NCBI RefSeq assembly: GCF_023016115.1
Contig: NZ_JALKBH010000001.1
Location: 676,471 to 740,470, forward strand
Length of the DNA: 64,000 bases
DNA from: Alcanivorax sp. S6407
Lineage (GTDB): Bacteria; Pseudomonadota; Gammaproteobacteria; Pseudomonadales; Alcanivoracaceae
Direction of reading: 5' to 3'
Shown here: piece by piece, positions 1-9,338 of the stretch
Position numbering within the stretch: the stretch's first letter is position 1
Layout of the letters: each line of letters opens with the position of its first letter
The notes under the pieces: model-generated
Seen by the model: the letters and a program-made list of their open reading frames with translations, nothing else
What the model was told of the DNA's origin: nothing
The model's database searches: none
Program-made: the position numbers and the translations under genes

Positions 1-762
1 ACGCCCTGCCGTCAGGCCCATGGCCTCGGCAGCATCCGGGGCCTTCTCGGCGCTACGCCAGAGAATGGAGGCACAGCCTTCCGGAGAGATCACCGAATAG
101 GTGGAAAATTCCAGCATCTGCAGGTGGTCGCAGACACCGATGGCCAGCGCACCACCAGAACCCCCTTCACCGATAACGGTGGCGATGATCGGGGTTTTCA
201 GCTGGGACATGACACGCAGATTGCGGGCAATGGCTTCGGACTGACCGCGCTCTTCCGCATCGATCCCCGGGAAAGCCCCGGGGGTGTCGATGAAGGTCAG
301 GATCGGCATCTTGAAGCGTTCGGCCATTTCCATCAGACGCAGGGCCTTACGGTACCCTTCCGGCTTCGGCATGCCGAAATTGCGGCGCACCTTTTCCTTC
401 ACTTCGCGCCCCTTCTGGTGACCGATCACCATCACCGGCTGGTCGTCCAGACGAGTCACCCCACCGACGATGGCAGGATCATCCGCAAAGGCGCGGTCGC
501 CGTGCAGCTCATCAAAATCGGCAAAGATGCGCTTGATGTAGTCCAGCATGTAGGGACGCTGGGGATGACGGGACAACTGGGAGATCTGCCAGGAGGACAG
601 GTTCTTGAAAATCGACTCGGTGAGGCTGATGCTCTTTTCCTGCAGCTTGCCCACCTCTTCGGAGATGTTCACTTCGCTGCCGCTGCCCACCAGCCGCAAT
701 TCCTCGATCTTCGCTTCCAGGTCTGCGATAGGTTGTTCAAATTCGAGGAAGTTCGGGTTCAT
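1..762 (-). CDS. accA: Acetyl-CoA carboxylase carboxyltransferase subunit alpha (partial)
   Basis: AccA forms with AccD the carboxyltransferase that moves CO2 from biotinyl-AccB to acetyl-CoA, giving malonyl-CoA for fatty acid synthesis. The visible 254 residues begin [18 protein letters not shown], an AccA-type N terminus, and include the crotonase-like segments [20 protein letters not shown] and [14 protein letters not shown]. The family is about 315-320 residues, so roughly 65 C-terminal residues lie beyond the left edge of the window. It follows dnaE on the same strand, as in many gammaproteobacteria, but a 400-base spacer separates them here, so it may have its own promoter. Confidence 0.97.
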   Translation of the reverse strand, partial: MNPNFLEFEQPIADLEAKIEELRLVGSGSEVNISEEVGKLQEKSISLTESIFKNLSSWQISQLSRHPQRPYMLDYIKRIFADFDELHGDRAFADDPAIVGGVTRLDDQPVMVIGHQKGREVKEKVRRNFGMPKPEGYRKALRLMEMAERFKMPILTFIDTPGAFPGIDAEERGQSEAIARNLRVMSQLKTPIIATVIGEGGSGGALAIGVCDHLQMLEFSTYSVISPEGCASILWRSAEKAPDAAEAMGLTAGR

Positions 763-915
763 ATCTGAGCCTGTTTGATCAAAATGTCGTGACTGGGGCC
801 AATCCTCTGGCCAACCACCCTGATTTATATGCCGACCAAGTGTAGCGGCAACCGGACGAAAAGGTCGAGCAATGGCGCCAGAACGAAGGTTGCAAACTGT
901 TTCAACAGGAGACGC

Positions 916-943
916 GGCATGCAACATGCTTCACGCATCATGC
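916..943 (-). repeat. Heptanucleotide array, GCRTGNN type
   Basis: Read on the minus strand the units are GCATGAT, GCGTGAA, GCATGTT and GCATGCC, four consecutive heptads sharing GCRTG. The same core recurs at 1114, 25738, 44664 and 63347. Confidence 0.7.
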
Positions 944-1113
944 AAAAGGCCCACGCTCTGCAGCCTCAACACCGAGCCCGGGCTTGCCATCAAATCAGCC
1001 ATGGCGGAGATGGGCTTTCGCCCATTTCCGCCCTACGAAATGCGCGGCTGAAACGGGGCCAGAGCCATTCATTCGCGCCGCCAGCGATGCTGGCGGCAAG
1101 ATTTTCATCTTTC

Positions 1114-1141
1114 GCGTGCTGCGTGTAGCGTGATGCATGAA
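1114..1141 (+). repeat. Heptanucleotide array, GCRTGNN type
   Basis: Four consecutive units are visible: GCGTGCT, GCGTGTA, GCGTGAT and GCATGAA. The array ends about 20 bases from the dnaE stop codon and is in opposite orientation to the array at 916-943. Confidence 0.7.
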
Positions 1142-1161
1142 GCGGCCGACGCAGGAGGCAA

Positions 1162-4100
1162 TCAGTACTCCACCCGCACTGAATCATCGCCGAACTGCAT
1201 GCGCAGCTCTTCCACCAGCGAATCATGGGGACTGACCTTCCACTCATCCCCCAGCCAGAAGCTGGCGGCGGCTATCTGGTGGTCCAGATCCAGCAACACC
1301 GGGGTGTTGCCGCCCTGATAGGGAGCCAGGGTCTGCTGCAGGCGCTCCGGCAGCGAATCCTGCACCGGGGCGGCCAGGCGAAGGCGGCGGGCAAAGGTCT
1401 CCCGGGCCTGGCGCATGTCCATGATTTCGTCGGCGACCAGATTGAAACCGCCGGTGTACTCATCGTTGCGCACCCCGCCCTTGAAGATCAGCAGTTCGTC
1501 CTTCTGTACCAGCTCACCGAACTGGGCAAAGGTCTTGCCGAATACCGACACTTCCAACCGGCCGGTCTTGTCATCCAGAGTGACAAACGCCATCCGCTCG
1601 CCACTGCGCTTGCTTCGGGTAATACGCAAGGCCACGACCAGCCCCGCCACCATGGCAGCCTCACCCTTGGCAGTGGGCTGCAAGGCATTGAGCCGTGAGG
1701 AGACAAACTGCCGCACCTCACTTTCATACTGATCAATGGGGTGTCCCGTGAGGAACAGGCCCAGGGTGTCGCGCTCGCCATTGAGGCGAGTGTCATCATT
1801 CCAGTTACGTGCGCGCTTCCACTCCACGGCGGTGGCCGGAGACTCATCTACGGCACCGAACATGTCCATGATACCGGCCGCTTCGTTGCGGGCGTCCTGA
1901 TCGGCGGCGGCAATGGCATCGGGCAAGGTGGCCAGAATGGTGGCACGGTCATGGAAGCTCTCGCTTTCCGATTCCGGCGTCGGCCCCAGCTTGTCCAGCA
2001 CCCCTGCCCGTACCATGGCTTCCAGGGAGCGGCGATTGATCTTCTTCAAGTCGATACGACGGCAGAAATCAAACAGGTCCTTGAAGTCACCCTTGCCATC
2101 ATCACGGGCCGCAACGATAGCATCGATGGGGCCTTCACCCAGGCCCTTGATGGCACCAAGACCATAGACGATGTCGCCTTCCGGATTGACCGTGAAGCGG
2201 TAACCACAGGAATTCACATCCGGTGGCAACACCTTCAGGCCCATGGTCTTGCACTCGTCAATGAAGGTCACCACCTTGTCGGTGTTCTGCATATCCGCAG
2301 AAATGGTGGCGGCCATGAATTCGGCCGGGTAATGCACTTTCAGCCAGGCGGTCTGGTAGGCCACCAGCGCATAGGCGGCGGAGTGGGATTTGTTGAAACC
2401 GTAGCCCGCGAATTTTTCCACCAGGTCGAAGATCTTCATGGCCAGATCCGGGTCGACACCCTGCCCCTTGGCCCCTTCCTCAAAGATCTCCCGTTGCTTG
2501 GCCATCTCTTCGGGTTTCTTCTTACCCATGGCCCGACGCAGCATGTCCGCGCCACCCAACGTATAGCCCGCCAGTACCTGGGCAATCTGCATCACCTGTT
2601 CCTGATAGAGAATAACCCCATAGGAAGGCTTGAGAATGGGCTCCAGCCACTCGTGCTGGTACTGGGGATCCGGATACGCCAGCGGCTCACGACCATGCTT
2701 ACGGTTCACGAAGTTGTCCACCATGCCGGATTCCAGCGGCCCCGGTCGATACAGGGCCACCAGGGCGATGATGTCTTCGAAGACGTCAGGTTTGAGCTTC
2801 TTGATCAGCTCCTTCATGCCCTGACTTTCCAGCTGGAATACCGCAGTGGTATCACCACGCTTGAGCAGCTCAAAGCTGCCGCTGTCGTCCAGCGGAATGT
2901 GGTCGATTACCAGATCGTCCAGCCCTTCCCGGTGGCGCTTTACGTTAGCGGCCTTCACCGCCCAGTCGATGATGGTCAGGGTTTTCAGACCAAGGAAGTC
3001 AAACTTCACCAGGCCCGCCGCCTCCACATCATCCTTGTCGTACTGGGTCACCAGGTTGGTGCCGTCTTCTTCACAGTAAAGTGGTGCAAAGTCGGTGAGC
3101 TTGCCCGGGGCGATGACTACGCCCCCGGCGTGCTTGCCTACGTTACGGGTCAGGCCTTCCAGCTTCTTGGCCATTTCCCAGATTTCGTTGGCGGATTCCT
3201 TATCGGAATTCTCGTCACTCTCAAGGAACTCGCGCAGGGTTTCTTCCTGCTCCAGCGCCTTGGCAAGGGTCATGCCGGGCACACCGGGAATCATCTTTGA
3301 AAGCCGATCCGCGAGACCGTAGGGCTTGCCCTGTACCCGGGCCACATCGCGAACCACCGCCTTGGCGGCCATGGTACCGAAGGTAATGATCTGGCTAACC
3401 GCATCCCTACCGTACTTGTCGGCGGTATAATTGATCACCCGATCCCGCTTCTCCATGCAGAAATCCACATCGAAGTCAGGCATGGATACCCGTTCCGGGT
3501 TAAGGAAACGTTCGAAGAGCAGGTCATAACCAATCGGATCGAGATCGGTAATCTTCAATGCATAGGCCACCAGAGAGCCGGCACCGGAACCCCGCCCCGG
3601 CCCTACGGGTACCTGGTTATCCTTGCCCCACTGGATAAAGTCGGCAACGATCAAGAAGTAACCGGGGAACCCCATCTGGTTGATGATATCCAGCTCGAAC
3701 TTGAGGCGCTCATCGTAGGGTTTTCGTTTTTCAGCGTACTCAGGATCATTCTCGTCGAGCAACACCTTGAGGCGGTCTTCCAGACCTTCACGGGAAACCT
3801 GCTCGAAATATTCATTGATCGTCATCCCTTCCGGGATCGGGAAGTCCGGCAGGAAGTTCTCACCCAGACGAATATCCAGAGTACAACGACGTGCAATCTC
3901 GACGGTGTTCTCCAGCGCTTCCGGCAGATCCGAAAACAGCGACAGCATCTCTTCTTCGGATTTCAGGTACTGCTCTTCAGAATATTTTTTGGGTCGCCTG
4001 GGGTCATCAAGGGTGTTGCCGTCGTGAATACAGACCCGCGCTTCATGAGCTTCGAAATCTTCTTTCCTGATAAAGCGCACATCGTTGGTCGCCACCACCG

Positions 4101-4680
4101 GCAGACCCAGCTGCCCGGCCAGCGCAACAGTGGCATGCAGGCAGTCTTCATCACCGGGGCGGGAGGTGCGCTGCACCTCCAGATAAAAACGATCGCCGTA
4201 CAGTGACGCCAACCATGAGGCTTGCTGCTGCGCCAGGTCGTTTTTCTCGGCCAGAAGTAGCTGGCCAATCTCACCATGGGTGGCAGCAGAAAGCACGATC
4301 AAGCCTTCATTGAGCTCCGCCAGCCATTCCGGTTTGACCAGAGCCAGCCCGCGATCCTGGTTGGTTTGCCAGGCTCGGCTGATCAGCAGGGTCAGGTTCT
4401 GGTAACCCGCTTCGTTCTGAACCAGAAAACACAGCCGTACCGGCTCTTCAAGATGGGTGGGCTGTACCCACAGATCGGCGCCCATGATCGGCTTGACCCC
4501 GGCCCCCATGGCCGCCTTGTAAAACTTGATCAAGGCAAACAGGTTGGAATCATCCGTGACGGCCACGGCAGGAATGCCTTTCTCGGCACAGTCCTTGGTC
4601 AGCTGCTTGACCCGCACCACCCCATCAGACAGGGAATAATCAGTGTGCAGGCGCAGATGGACAAAACGGGGTTGGCTCAA
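1162..4680 (-). CDS. dnaE: DNA polymerase III subunit alpha
   Basis: This is the replicative polymerase subunit. It has 1172 residues, close to the 1160 of E. coli DnaE. The order is an N-terminal PHP domain ([15 protein letters not shown] at the start), palm and catalytic region with PDFDVDFC near residue 400 and [12 protein letters not shown] near 560 supplying the acidic residues, the fingers, a helix-hairpin-helix region, and a C-terminal OB-fold (around 1000-1080). The start codon is TTG, and TTGA overlaps the rnhB stop codon, so translation is probably coupled to rnhB. A rare start on an essential low-abundance polymerase may help keep synthesis low; that last point is inference. Confidence 0.98.
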   Translation of the reverse strand: MSQPRFVHLRLHTDYSLSDGVVRVKQLTKDCAEKGIPAVAVTDDSNLFALIKFYKAAMGAGVKPIMGADLWVQPTHLEEPVRLCFLVQNEAGYQNLTLLISRAWQTNQDRGLALVKPEWLAELNEGLIVLSAATHGEIGQLLLAEKNDLAQQQASWLASLYGDRFYLEVQRTSRPGDEDCLHATVALAGQLGLPVVATNDVRFIRKEDFEAHEARVCIHDGNTLDDPRRPKKYSEEQYLKSEEEMLSLFSDLPEALENTVEIARRCTLDIRLGENFLPDFPIPEGMTINEYFEQVSREGLEDRLKVLLDENDPEYAEKRKPYDERLKFELDIINQMGFPGYFLIVADFIQWGKDNQVPVGPGRGSGAGSLVAYALKITDLDPIGYDLLFERFLNPERVSMPDFDVDFCMEKRDRVINYTADKYGRDAVSQIITFGTMAAKAVVRDVARVQGKPYGLADRLSKMIPGVPGMTLAKALEQEETLREFLESDENSDKESANEIWEMAKKLEGLTRNVGKHAGGVVIAPGKLTDFAPLYCEEDGTNLVTQYDKDDVEAAGLVKFDFLGLKTLTIIDWAVKAANVKRHREGLDDLVIDHIPLDDSGSFELLKRGDTTAVFQLESQGMKELIKKLKPDVFEDIIALVALYRPGPLESGMVDNFVNRKHGREPLAYPDPQYQHEWLEPILKPSYGVILYQEQVMQIAQVLAGYTLGGADMLRRAMGKKKPEEMAKQREIFEEGAKGQGVDPDLAMKIFDLVEKFAGYGFNKSHSAAYALVAYQTAWLKVHYPAEFMAATISADMQNTDKVVTFIDECKTMGLKVLPPDVNSCGYRFTVNPEGDIVYGLGAIKGLGEGPIDAIVAARDDGKGDFKDLFDFCRRIDLKKINRRSLEAMVRAGVLDKLGPTPESESESFHDRATILATLPDAIAAADQDARNEAAGIMDMFGAVDESPATAVEWKRARNWNDDTRLNGERDTLGLFLTGHPIDQYESEVRQFVSSRLNALQPTAKGEAAMVAGLVVALRITRSKRSGERMAFVTLDDKTGRLEVSVFGKTFAQFGELVQKDELLIFKGGVRNDEYTGGFNLVADEIMDMRQARETFARRLRLAAPVQDSLPERLQQTLAPYQGGNTPVLLDLDHQIAAASFWLGDEWKVSPHDSLVEELRMQFGDDSVRVEY

Positions 4681-5321
4681 AACAACTTACCTTGTGCTAT
4701 TGCGGCAGAAACCGGCCCGAAGGAACGACGATGTTCGGCCAGTGCACCGTATTCATTCAGTGCCGCCAGGTGGACCTTGGTGGGGTAGCCCTTGTGGCGA
4801 TCAAACCCGTACTGGGGATACTGTTCATGCAGTTGCTGCATTTCACGATCCCGCGCTACCTTGGCCAGAATCGAAGCGGCTGAAATGGCCGGAACCCGCC
4901 CGTCACCTTTCACTACCGCCTCCACCGGACACGCCAGTGCCGGCACCCGGTTACCGTCTACCAGTACGGCATGGGCGTCAAGGGACAAACCCTGCACCGC
5001 ACGCTGCATGGCCAACATGGTGGCATGGAGGATATTCAGCTGGTCGATTTCGGCAGGTTCGGCGCGCCCCAGTGACCAGCACAGTGCCTTCGACTTGATC
5101 TCATCTTCCAGCTGCAAGCGCTTCTTTTCAGTTAGTTTTTTCGAGTCGGCAAGCCCTGCAATGGGTTGCTCGGGATCGAGGATCACGGCGGCAGTCACTA
5201 CCGCTCCTACCAGCGGACCACGGCCCACCTCGTCCACACCGGCAACCCGCATTCCCGCCGACCAGCTGAAACGTGACGGGATGAAAGGCTCGGCCAGGGC
5301 ATACTCGGCAAATGGATCCAT
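4677..5321 (-). CDS. rnhB: Ribonuclease HII
   Basis: RNase HII cleaves the RNA strand of RNA-DNA hybrids and starts ribonucleotide excision repair. From ATG at 5321 it has 214 residues. The motif [20 protein letters not shown] holds the first catalytic Asp and Glu, followed by [12 protein letters not shown] and [11 protein letters not shown] with further conserved acidic residues. The start follows the lpxB stop after one base. An in-frame ATG 23 codons later ([12 protein letters not shown]) is a possible alternative. Its stop overlaps the dnaE TTG start. Confidence 0.96.
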   Translation of the reverse strand: MDPFAEYALAEPFIPSRFSWSAGMRVAGVDEVGRGPLVGAVVTAAVILDPEQPIAGLADSKKLTEKKRLQLEDEIKSKALCWSLGRAEPAEIDQLNILHATMLAMQRAVQGLSLDAHAVLVDGNRVPALACPVEAVVKGDGRVPAISAASILAKVARDREMQQLHEQYPQYGFDRHKGYPTKVHLAALNEYGALAEHRRSFGPVSAAIAQGKLF

Positions 5322-5322
5322 C

Positions 5323-6474
5323 TCATCGCTCCAGCAACTGACTGACAGCGTCCGCGGCCTTCTCACTGGCACCACCGCGCAATTGTTCATGCACTGCCCG
5401 GAACCTGGACATCAGCGCCGCCGCATCCTGCGGCTGATCCAGCCAGCGAGCCACCGCGGCCACTACCGCATCCACGGTCAGGCCATCCTGAATCAGTTCC
5501 GGCACCATTTCCTCGCGACAGAGCAGGTTGGGCAGGGAGAAGAATTCGCTTTTGACCAATCGGCGGGCAATGGCATAGGTCACCTTCCCCACCCGGTAGC
5601 CCACCACCATGGGTTTGCCCACGAGCAGGCCCTCCAGGGTGGCCGTACCCGATGCCATCAGGATCACGTCCACTGCCGACATCACCGTTCGGCTCTCGCC
5701 ATCCACCAGGGTGACAGGCAATGCAGGAGCCTCGCCCAGCAAGGCCTCGATCTGTTCCCGGCGAGCCGCGTTGGCCGCAGGAATCACGAAATGCAGTTCG
5801 GGGCGGGTCTTGTGCAGTTCCTGTATGGCATTCAGGAACACCGGCATCAGCTGACCGACTTCACCACCCCGACTGCCCGGCAACACGCCGATCAGCGTCT
5901 GACTGCTGTCCAGGCCCAGCGCGTGGCGGGCGGCAGCGGTATCTGTTTCCAGTGGCACCCGATCCGCCAACGGGTGGCCGACAAAGGCTACCGGCACCTG
6001 ATGCTCTTCATAGAAGCGCGCCTCGAAGGGTAGCAGACACAGCATCAGGTCGATGCTTTTCTTGATGCCCTTGATGCGCCCCTGACGCCAGGCCCACACC
6101 GACGGGCTCACATAGTGAACCGTCTTGAGCCCCTGCTCATGCAGCCGGCGCTCAATGGGCAAAGTGAAATCCGGCGAGTCGATGCCGATCACCACATCCG
6201 GCTGCTGCTCAAGCAGGAAGCGGATCAGCTGTTTACGCAAACGCAGTAATTCGGGAAGGTGGGCAAGCACTTCGGTGATCCCCATCACCGACAGCTTTTC
6301 CATGGGGAACAGACTATCCAGGCCGGCAGCAGCCATTTCGCTGCCACCAACGCCGATAAAACGGGCAGCGGGATAGCGGGCCTGCAGAGACTGCATGAGG
6401 CCCGCCCCAAGGATATCGCCGGACGCTTCGCCGGCGATCAGGGCAATTAGCGGAGCGTCATTGCGCAGCTCCAT
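5323..6474 (-). CDS. lpxB: Lipid-A-disaccharide synthase
   Basis: LpxB is a peripheral membrane GT-B glycosyltransferase that joins UDP-2,3-diacylglucosamine to lipid X. The 383-residue protein starts [20 protein letters not shown], and the IAGEASGD motif is characteristic. VIGIDSPDF and [11 protein letters not shown] are further family signatures. It lies between lpxA and rnhB with one-base gaps on both sides, so it belongs to a tightly packed operon. Confidence 0.98.
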   Translation of the reverse strand: MELRNDAPLIALIAGEASGDILGAGLMQSLQARYPAARFIGVGGSEMAAAGLDSLFPMEKLSVMGITEVLAHLPELLRLRKQLIRFLLEQQPDVVIGIDSPDFTLPIERRLHEQGLKTVHYVSPSVWAWRQGRIKGIKKSIDLMLCLLPFEARFYEEHQVPVAFVGHPLADRVPLETDTAAARHALGLDSSQTLIGVLPGSRGGEVGQLMPVFLNAIQELHKTRPELHFVIPAANAARREQIEALLGEAPALPVTLVDGESRTVMSAVDVILMASGTATLEGLLVGKPMVVGYRVGKVTYAIARRLVKSEFFSLPNLLCREEMVPELIQDGLTVDAVVAAVARWLDQPQDAAALMSRFRAVHEQLRGGASEKAADAVSQLLER

Positions 6475-6475
6475 G

Positions 6476-7243
6476 TCAGCGAGTGATGCCGCGCTCGGAT
6501 GCCTTGAGGGAATCGATCAGAATCTGCAACTCATCCATGGCAGGAAGAGATTCAAGCTCTGCCAATGCCTGTTCCAGGGTCAGACCCTGACGATAAACTG
6601 TCTTGTAGGCAGATCGCAGGGTACTGATAACCTCCTTGGACCAACCACGTCGCTTCATGCCTTCAAAGTTCATGCTGCGAGCTTCGGCAGGGTTACCAGA
6701 GACCATGATATATGCCGGAATATCCTTCGTCACAAAGGAGCAACCGGAGGTCATGGCGTAGGAGCCGATTTTACAGAACTGATGTACCCCGGTCATACCA
6801 CCGAGTATCACGCCGTTGCCCACATGTGCGTGGCCAGCGATAGACGCATTGTTGGCGAAGATACAGTCGTCCCCCACCATGCAGTCATGGGCCACGTGCA
6901 CATAGGCCATGAGCAGGTTACGGCTTCCAATCCTGGTCAGGGAATTGTCCTGGATGGTGCCACGATGGATAGTGACAGATTCGCGAATCACGTTGTCGTC
7001 ACCGATTTCCAGTCGGGTGGGTTCACCATTGTATTTCTTGTCCTGGCATTCCTCGCCAACAGACGCGAACTGGAAAATACGGTTGTTCTTGCCAATGGTG
7101 GTTGGACCATTGATGACAACATGGGAAGAAATCACCGTACCAGCACCGATTTTTACATCAGGGCCGATCACGGAGTACGGGCCGACCTGCACGTCCTCTG
7201 CAAGCTCCGCGGCCGGATCAATAATGGCGGTCGGATGGATCAT
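6476..7243 (-). CDS. lpxA: UDP-N-acetylglucosamine acyltransferase
   Basis: LpxA catalyses the first step of lipid A synthesis, acylating UDP-GlcNAc with 3-hydroxyacyl-ACP. It has 255 residues, starts MIHPTAIIDPAAELAEDV, and consists of hexapeptide repeats forming a left-handed beta helix. The HVAHDC segment (His116 and His119) corresponds to the catalytic region of E. coli LpxA (His122 and His125), and GGMTGVHQFCKIG follows. A C-terminal helical part completes it. It lies downstream of fabZ after about 90 bases. Confidence 0.98.
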   Translation of the reverse strand: MIHPTAIIDPAAELAEDVQVGPYSVIGPDVKIGAGTVISSHVVINGPTTIGKNNRIFQFASVGEECQDKKYNGEPTRLEIGDDNVIRESVTIHRGTIQDNSLTRIGSRNLLMAYVHVAHDCMVGDDCIFANNASIAGHAHVGNGVILGGMTGVHQFCKIGSYAMTSGCSFVTKDIPAYIMVSGNPAEARSMNFEGMKRRGWSKEVISTLRSAYKTVYRQGLTLEQALAELESLPAMDELQILIDSLKASERGITR

Positions 7244-7334
7244 GGTTTAATCACTTGTTCTTGGTTTGAGTAAGGCAAGTATACGTCAGAGCGAAGTCTG
7301 ATCCGACCGTTAGTTTCTATTCCGCAGGTCCGGA

Positions 7335-7787
7335 TCAGGCGCTCTTGTGCTCAGCCACCAGCATTTCGGTGCTGGCAACGGTCTTGCCGTTGACCTGGGC
7401 TTCACAGACAAACTTGAGAATGTTGCGCTTGGTCGTCACATGCTCGGCAAACAGATGCAGAGTATCCCCCGGCAACACCTGACGCTTGAAGCGGGTCTTG
7501 TCGGTGCCCACCAGAAGGTAGTTGTAACCATCCGCTGGCTTCTTGTTCACGGAAACAAAACCGAGAATACCCGCAGCCTGGGCCATGGATTCAATAATCA
7601 GCACACCCGGCATGATCGGTTCGTGGGGGAAATGACCGTTGAAGAACGGCTCATTGATAGTGACATTCTTGATCGCTTCAATGCGCTTGCCTGGCTCCAG
7701 GTCCAGCACTCGGTCCACCAGCAAAAAAGGGTAACGGTGGGGCAGGTATTCCCTGACCTCAAGGATATCCATCATCTTGTGTTCCAC
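7335..7787 (-). CDS. fabZ: 3-hydroxyacyl-ACP dehydratase FabZ
   Basis: FabZ dehydrates 3-hydroxyacyl-ACP in fatty acid elongation and competes with LpxA for the same substrate, which explains its place among lpx genes. The 150-residue hotdog protein carries [13 protein letters not shown] and the catalytic pair His52 (FFNGHFP) and Glu66 ([11 protein letters not shown]). Start choice is slightly uncertain: [10 protein letters not shown] contains two later Met codons at positions 5 and 6. Confidence 0.97.
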   Translation of the reverse strand: MEHKMMDILEVREYLPHRYPFLLVDRVLDLEPGKRIEAIKNVTINEPFFNGHFPHEPIMPGVLIIESMAQAAGILGFVSVNKKPADGYNYLLVGTDKTRFKRQVLPGDTLHLFAEHVTTKRNILKFVCEAQVNGKTVASTEMLVAEHKSA

Positions 7788-7814
7788 ACAGGCAGGGGCC
7801 GCAATCCGCGGCCG

Positions 7815-8828
7815 TTAATCACTCAAACGTTCCAGTTTGCGTACGCGACGGGCAAGGTCATCAAGATTGCGGAAACGGGCTACATTTTTCTGGTAGCGAC
7901 GCTGTTCGTCCGCAGGCAAGGCCGAACCGTAAGTGCCAGGCTTGGTGATGGAGCTGGATACCAGGGTCATGCCCAGTACCTGTACCTTGTCACAGATTTC
8001 GATGTGACCGGACACTCCAACGGCTCCCCCCAGCAAACAGTAGGAACCGATCTTGGAAGAACCGGCGATGCCGACCTTTCCCGCCAGCGCGGTATGGTCA
8101 CCGATAATCACGTTATGGGCCACCTGGATCTGATTATCCAGAATGGCACCATTACCGATTACGGTATCGTCGATAGCTCCACGATCAATGGTGGTTCCTG
8201 CGCCGATTTCCACATCAGCGCCGATCCTGACACCGCCCACCTGATGCACCTTGGTCCACCCTGCCCCGTTAAAGGCAAAGCCGAAACCGTCAGCACCGAG
8301 CACACTGTTGGCGTGTATGATAGTGCGCGGACCCACCGTGACACCATGGTAAATTGTAACATTTGGCCAGATACGACAATTTTCGCCGATGATCGAACCC
8401 GCACCGATTACGGCGTTGGCCATCACCACCGCACCTTCGCCAATCTGCGCATCGGCATCAATCACCGCGTTCGGACCAATGCTGGCGGTGGCCGCAACCA
8501 CCGCGGAGTCAGCCACCACCGCAGCGGGATGAATGCCCGGCTGCGCCTGGGGGGCCACTTCGAACAACGCGCTGGCTTTGGCAAAGGACAAGTAAGGGTC
8601 CTTCACGATTAGCGCCGGCACCGGGCAAAACTCGCGCTGATCTTCCTGCAACAGCACCACCGCTGCGCGGGTCTGCTCCAGGTAACTGCGATAGCGCGGA
8701 TTGGCCAGAAACGTCATTTGCGTAGCAGTGGCAGACTGAATCGTGCCCATGCCATCCACTGGCTGGTTGGCATCACCACCAACCAGCTCGGCATCCAGGA
8801 TTCGGGCAAGTTCTCCGAGAGTATGCAT
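7815..8828 (-). CDS. lpxD: UDP-3-O-(3-hydroxyacyl)glucosamine N-acyltransferase
   Basis: LpxD performs the third step of lipid A synthesis. The 337-residue protein has an N-terminal uridine-binding domain (MHTLGELARILDAELVGG), then a left-handed beta helix of hexapeptide repeats from about residue 100 to 300, including IQVAHNVIIGDHTALAGKVG with the expected catalytic His, and a C-terminal helix. Its ATG overlaps the skp stop codon as TAATG, implying coupled translation. Confidence 0.98.
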   Translation of the reverse strand: MHTLGELARILDAELVGGDANQPVDGMGTIQSATATQMTFLANPRYRSYLEQTRAAVVLLQEDQREFCPVPALIVKDPYLSFAKASALFEVAPQAQPGIHPAAVVADSAVVAATASIGPNAVIDADAQIGEGAVVMANAVIGAGSIIGENCRIWPNVTIYHGVTVGPRTIIHANSVLGADGFGFAFNGAGWTKVHQVGGVRIGADVEIGAGTTIDRGAIDDTVIGNGAILDNQIQVAHNVIIGDHTALAGKVGIAGSSKIGSYCLLGGAVGVSGHIEICDKVQVLGMTLVSSSITKPGTYGSALPADEQRRYQKNVARFRNLDDLARRVRKLERLSD

Positions 8829-9328
8829 TACTTCATCTTGTTCAGTTGCTGACTGACGGCTTCAGTCACATCCATGGCATTTTCGCCAACGTAGACGGCT
8901 GCCTGGGCATTGATGACCAGGTCAAGCTTCTTGTCCTTGGCGACAGCCTCGATGGCCTGCTGGAACTTGGGCCCCATGTCTTCCATCACTTCACGCTGAG
9001 TCGCTTCGGCACGGCCTTGCAGTTTACGTTGCAGGCTCTGGATCTCGATCATTTTCTGCTGACCGCGAGTCTTCATTTCTTCCTGCTGATCCGCAGACAG
9101 GGTCATGGCTTCCTTCTGCAGCTTGGTCTGCAGTTCCTGAACTTCCATGCCGAGCTTGTTCAGCTTTTCCTCGTCCGGGGCCAGTTCCTTTTCCAGCGCA
9201 GACATCTTGGTCTGTACCGCGCTGGTGGCCTGGAGTGCCTTGAGGGGATACACAATACCAATGCTGGTTTCAGCAAGCGCCAGAGCAGGAAAAAGAAGAG
9301 CAACGGCGAGCAGGCATTTTTTCATCAT
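8828..9328 (-). CDS. skp: Periplasmic chaperone Skp/OmpH
   Basis: Skp holds unfolded outer-membrane proteins in the periplasm for delivery to BamA, its upstream neighbour. The 166-residue precursor has a signal peptide (MMKKCLLAVALLFPALALA) followed by a long charged helical region, roughly residues 40-130, rich in Glu, Lys and Gln that would form the tentacles. The start at 9328 is chosen because AGGAG lies seven bases upstream. It is directly followed by lpxD. Confidence 0.95.
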   Translation of the reverse strand: MMKKCLLAVALLFPALALAETSIGIVYPLKALQATSAVQTKMSALEKELAPDEEKLNKLGMEVQELQTKLQKEAMTLSADQQEEMKTRGQQKMIEIQSLQRKLQGRAEATQREVMEDMGPKFQQAIEAVAKDKKLDLVINAQAAVYVGENAMDVTEAVSQQLNKMK

Positions 9329-9338
9329 TATTAAACTC

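Larger units (their letters stand above)
763..1161. other. Spacer between dnaE and accA with hairpin and heptad arrays
   Basis: No gene is supported here. The spacer holds two short arrays with a 7-base period (916-943 and 1114-1141) and a strong 13-bp hairpin at 1003-1032 with a TTTC loop and one mismatch. A second small hairpin lies at 1077-1097. Neither hairpin is followed by a T-run on the minus strand, so neither is a clear intrinsic terminator for dnaE. Confidence 0.6.

Noticed and set aside
1003..1032. Hairpin as terminator of dnaE
   Set aside because: The stem is strong, but no T-run follows on either strand. I keep it as a hairpin only.
1741..3300. 519-codon open frame antisense to dnaE
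   Set aside because: It lies wholly within dnaE on the opposite strand, has His/Gln/Gly-rich composition typical of the reverse frame of GC-rich genes, and shows no domain or ribosome site.
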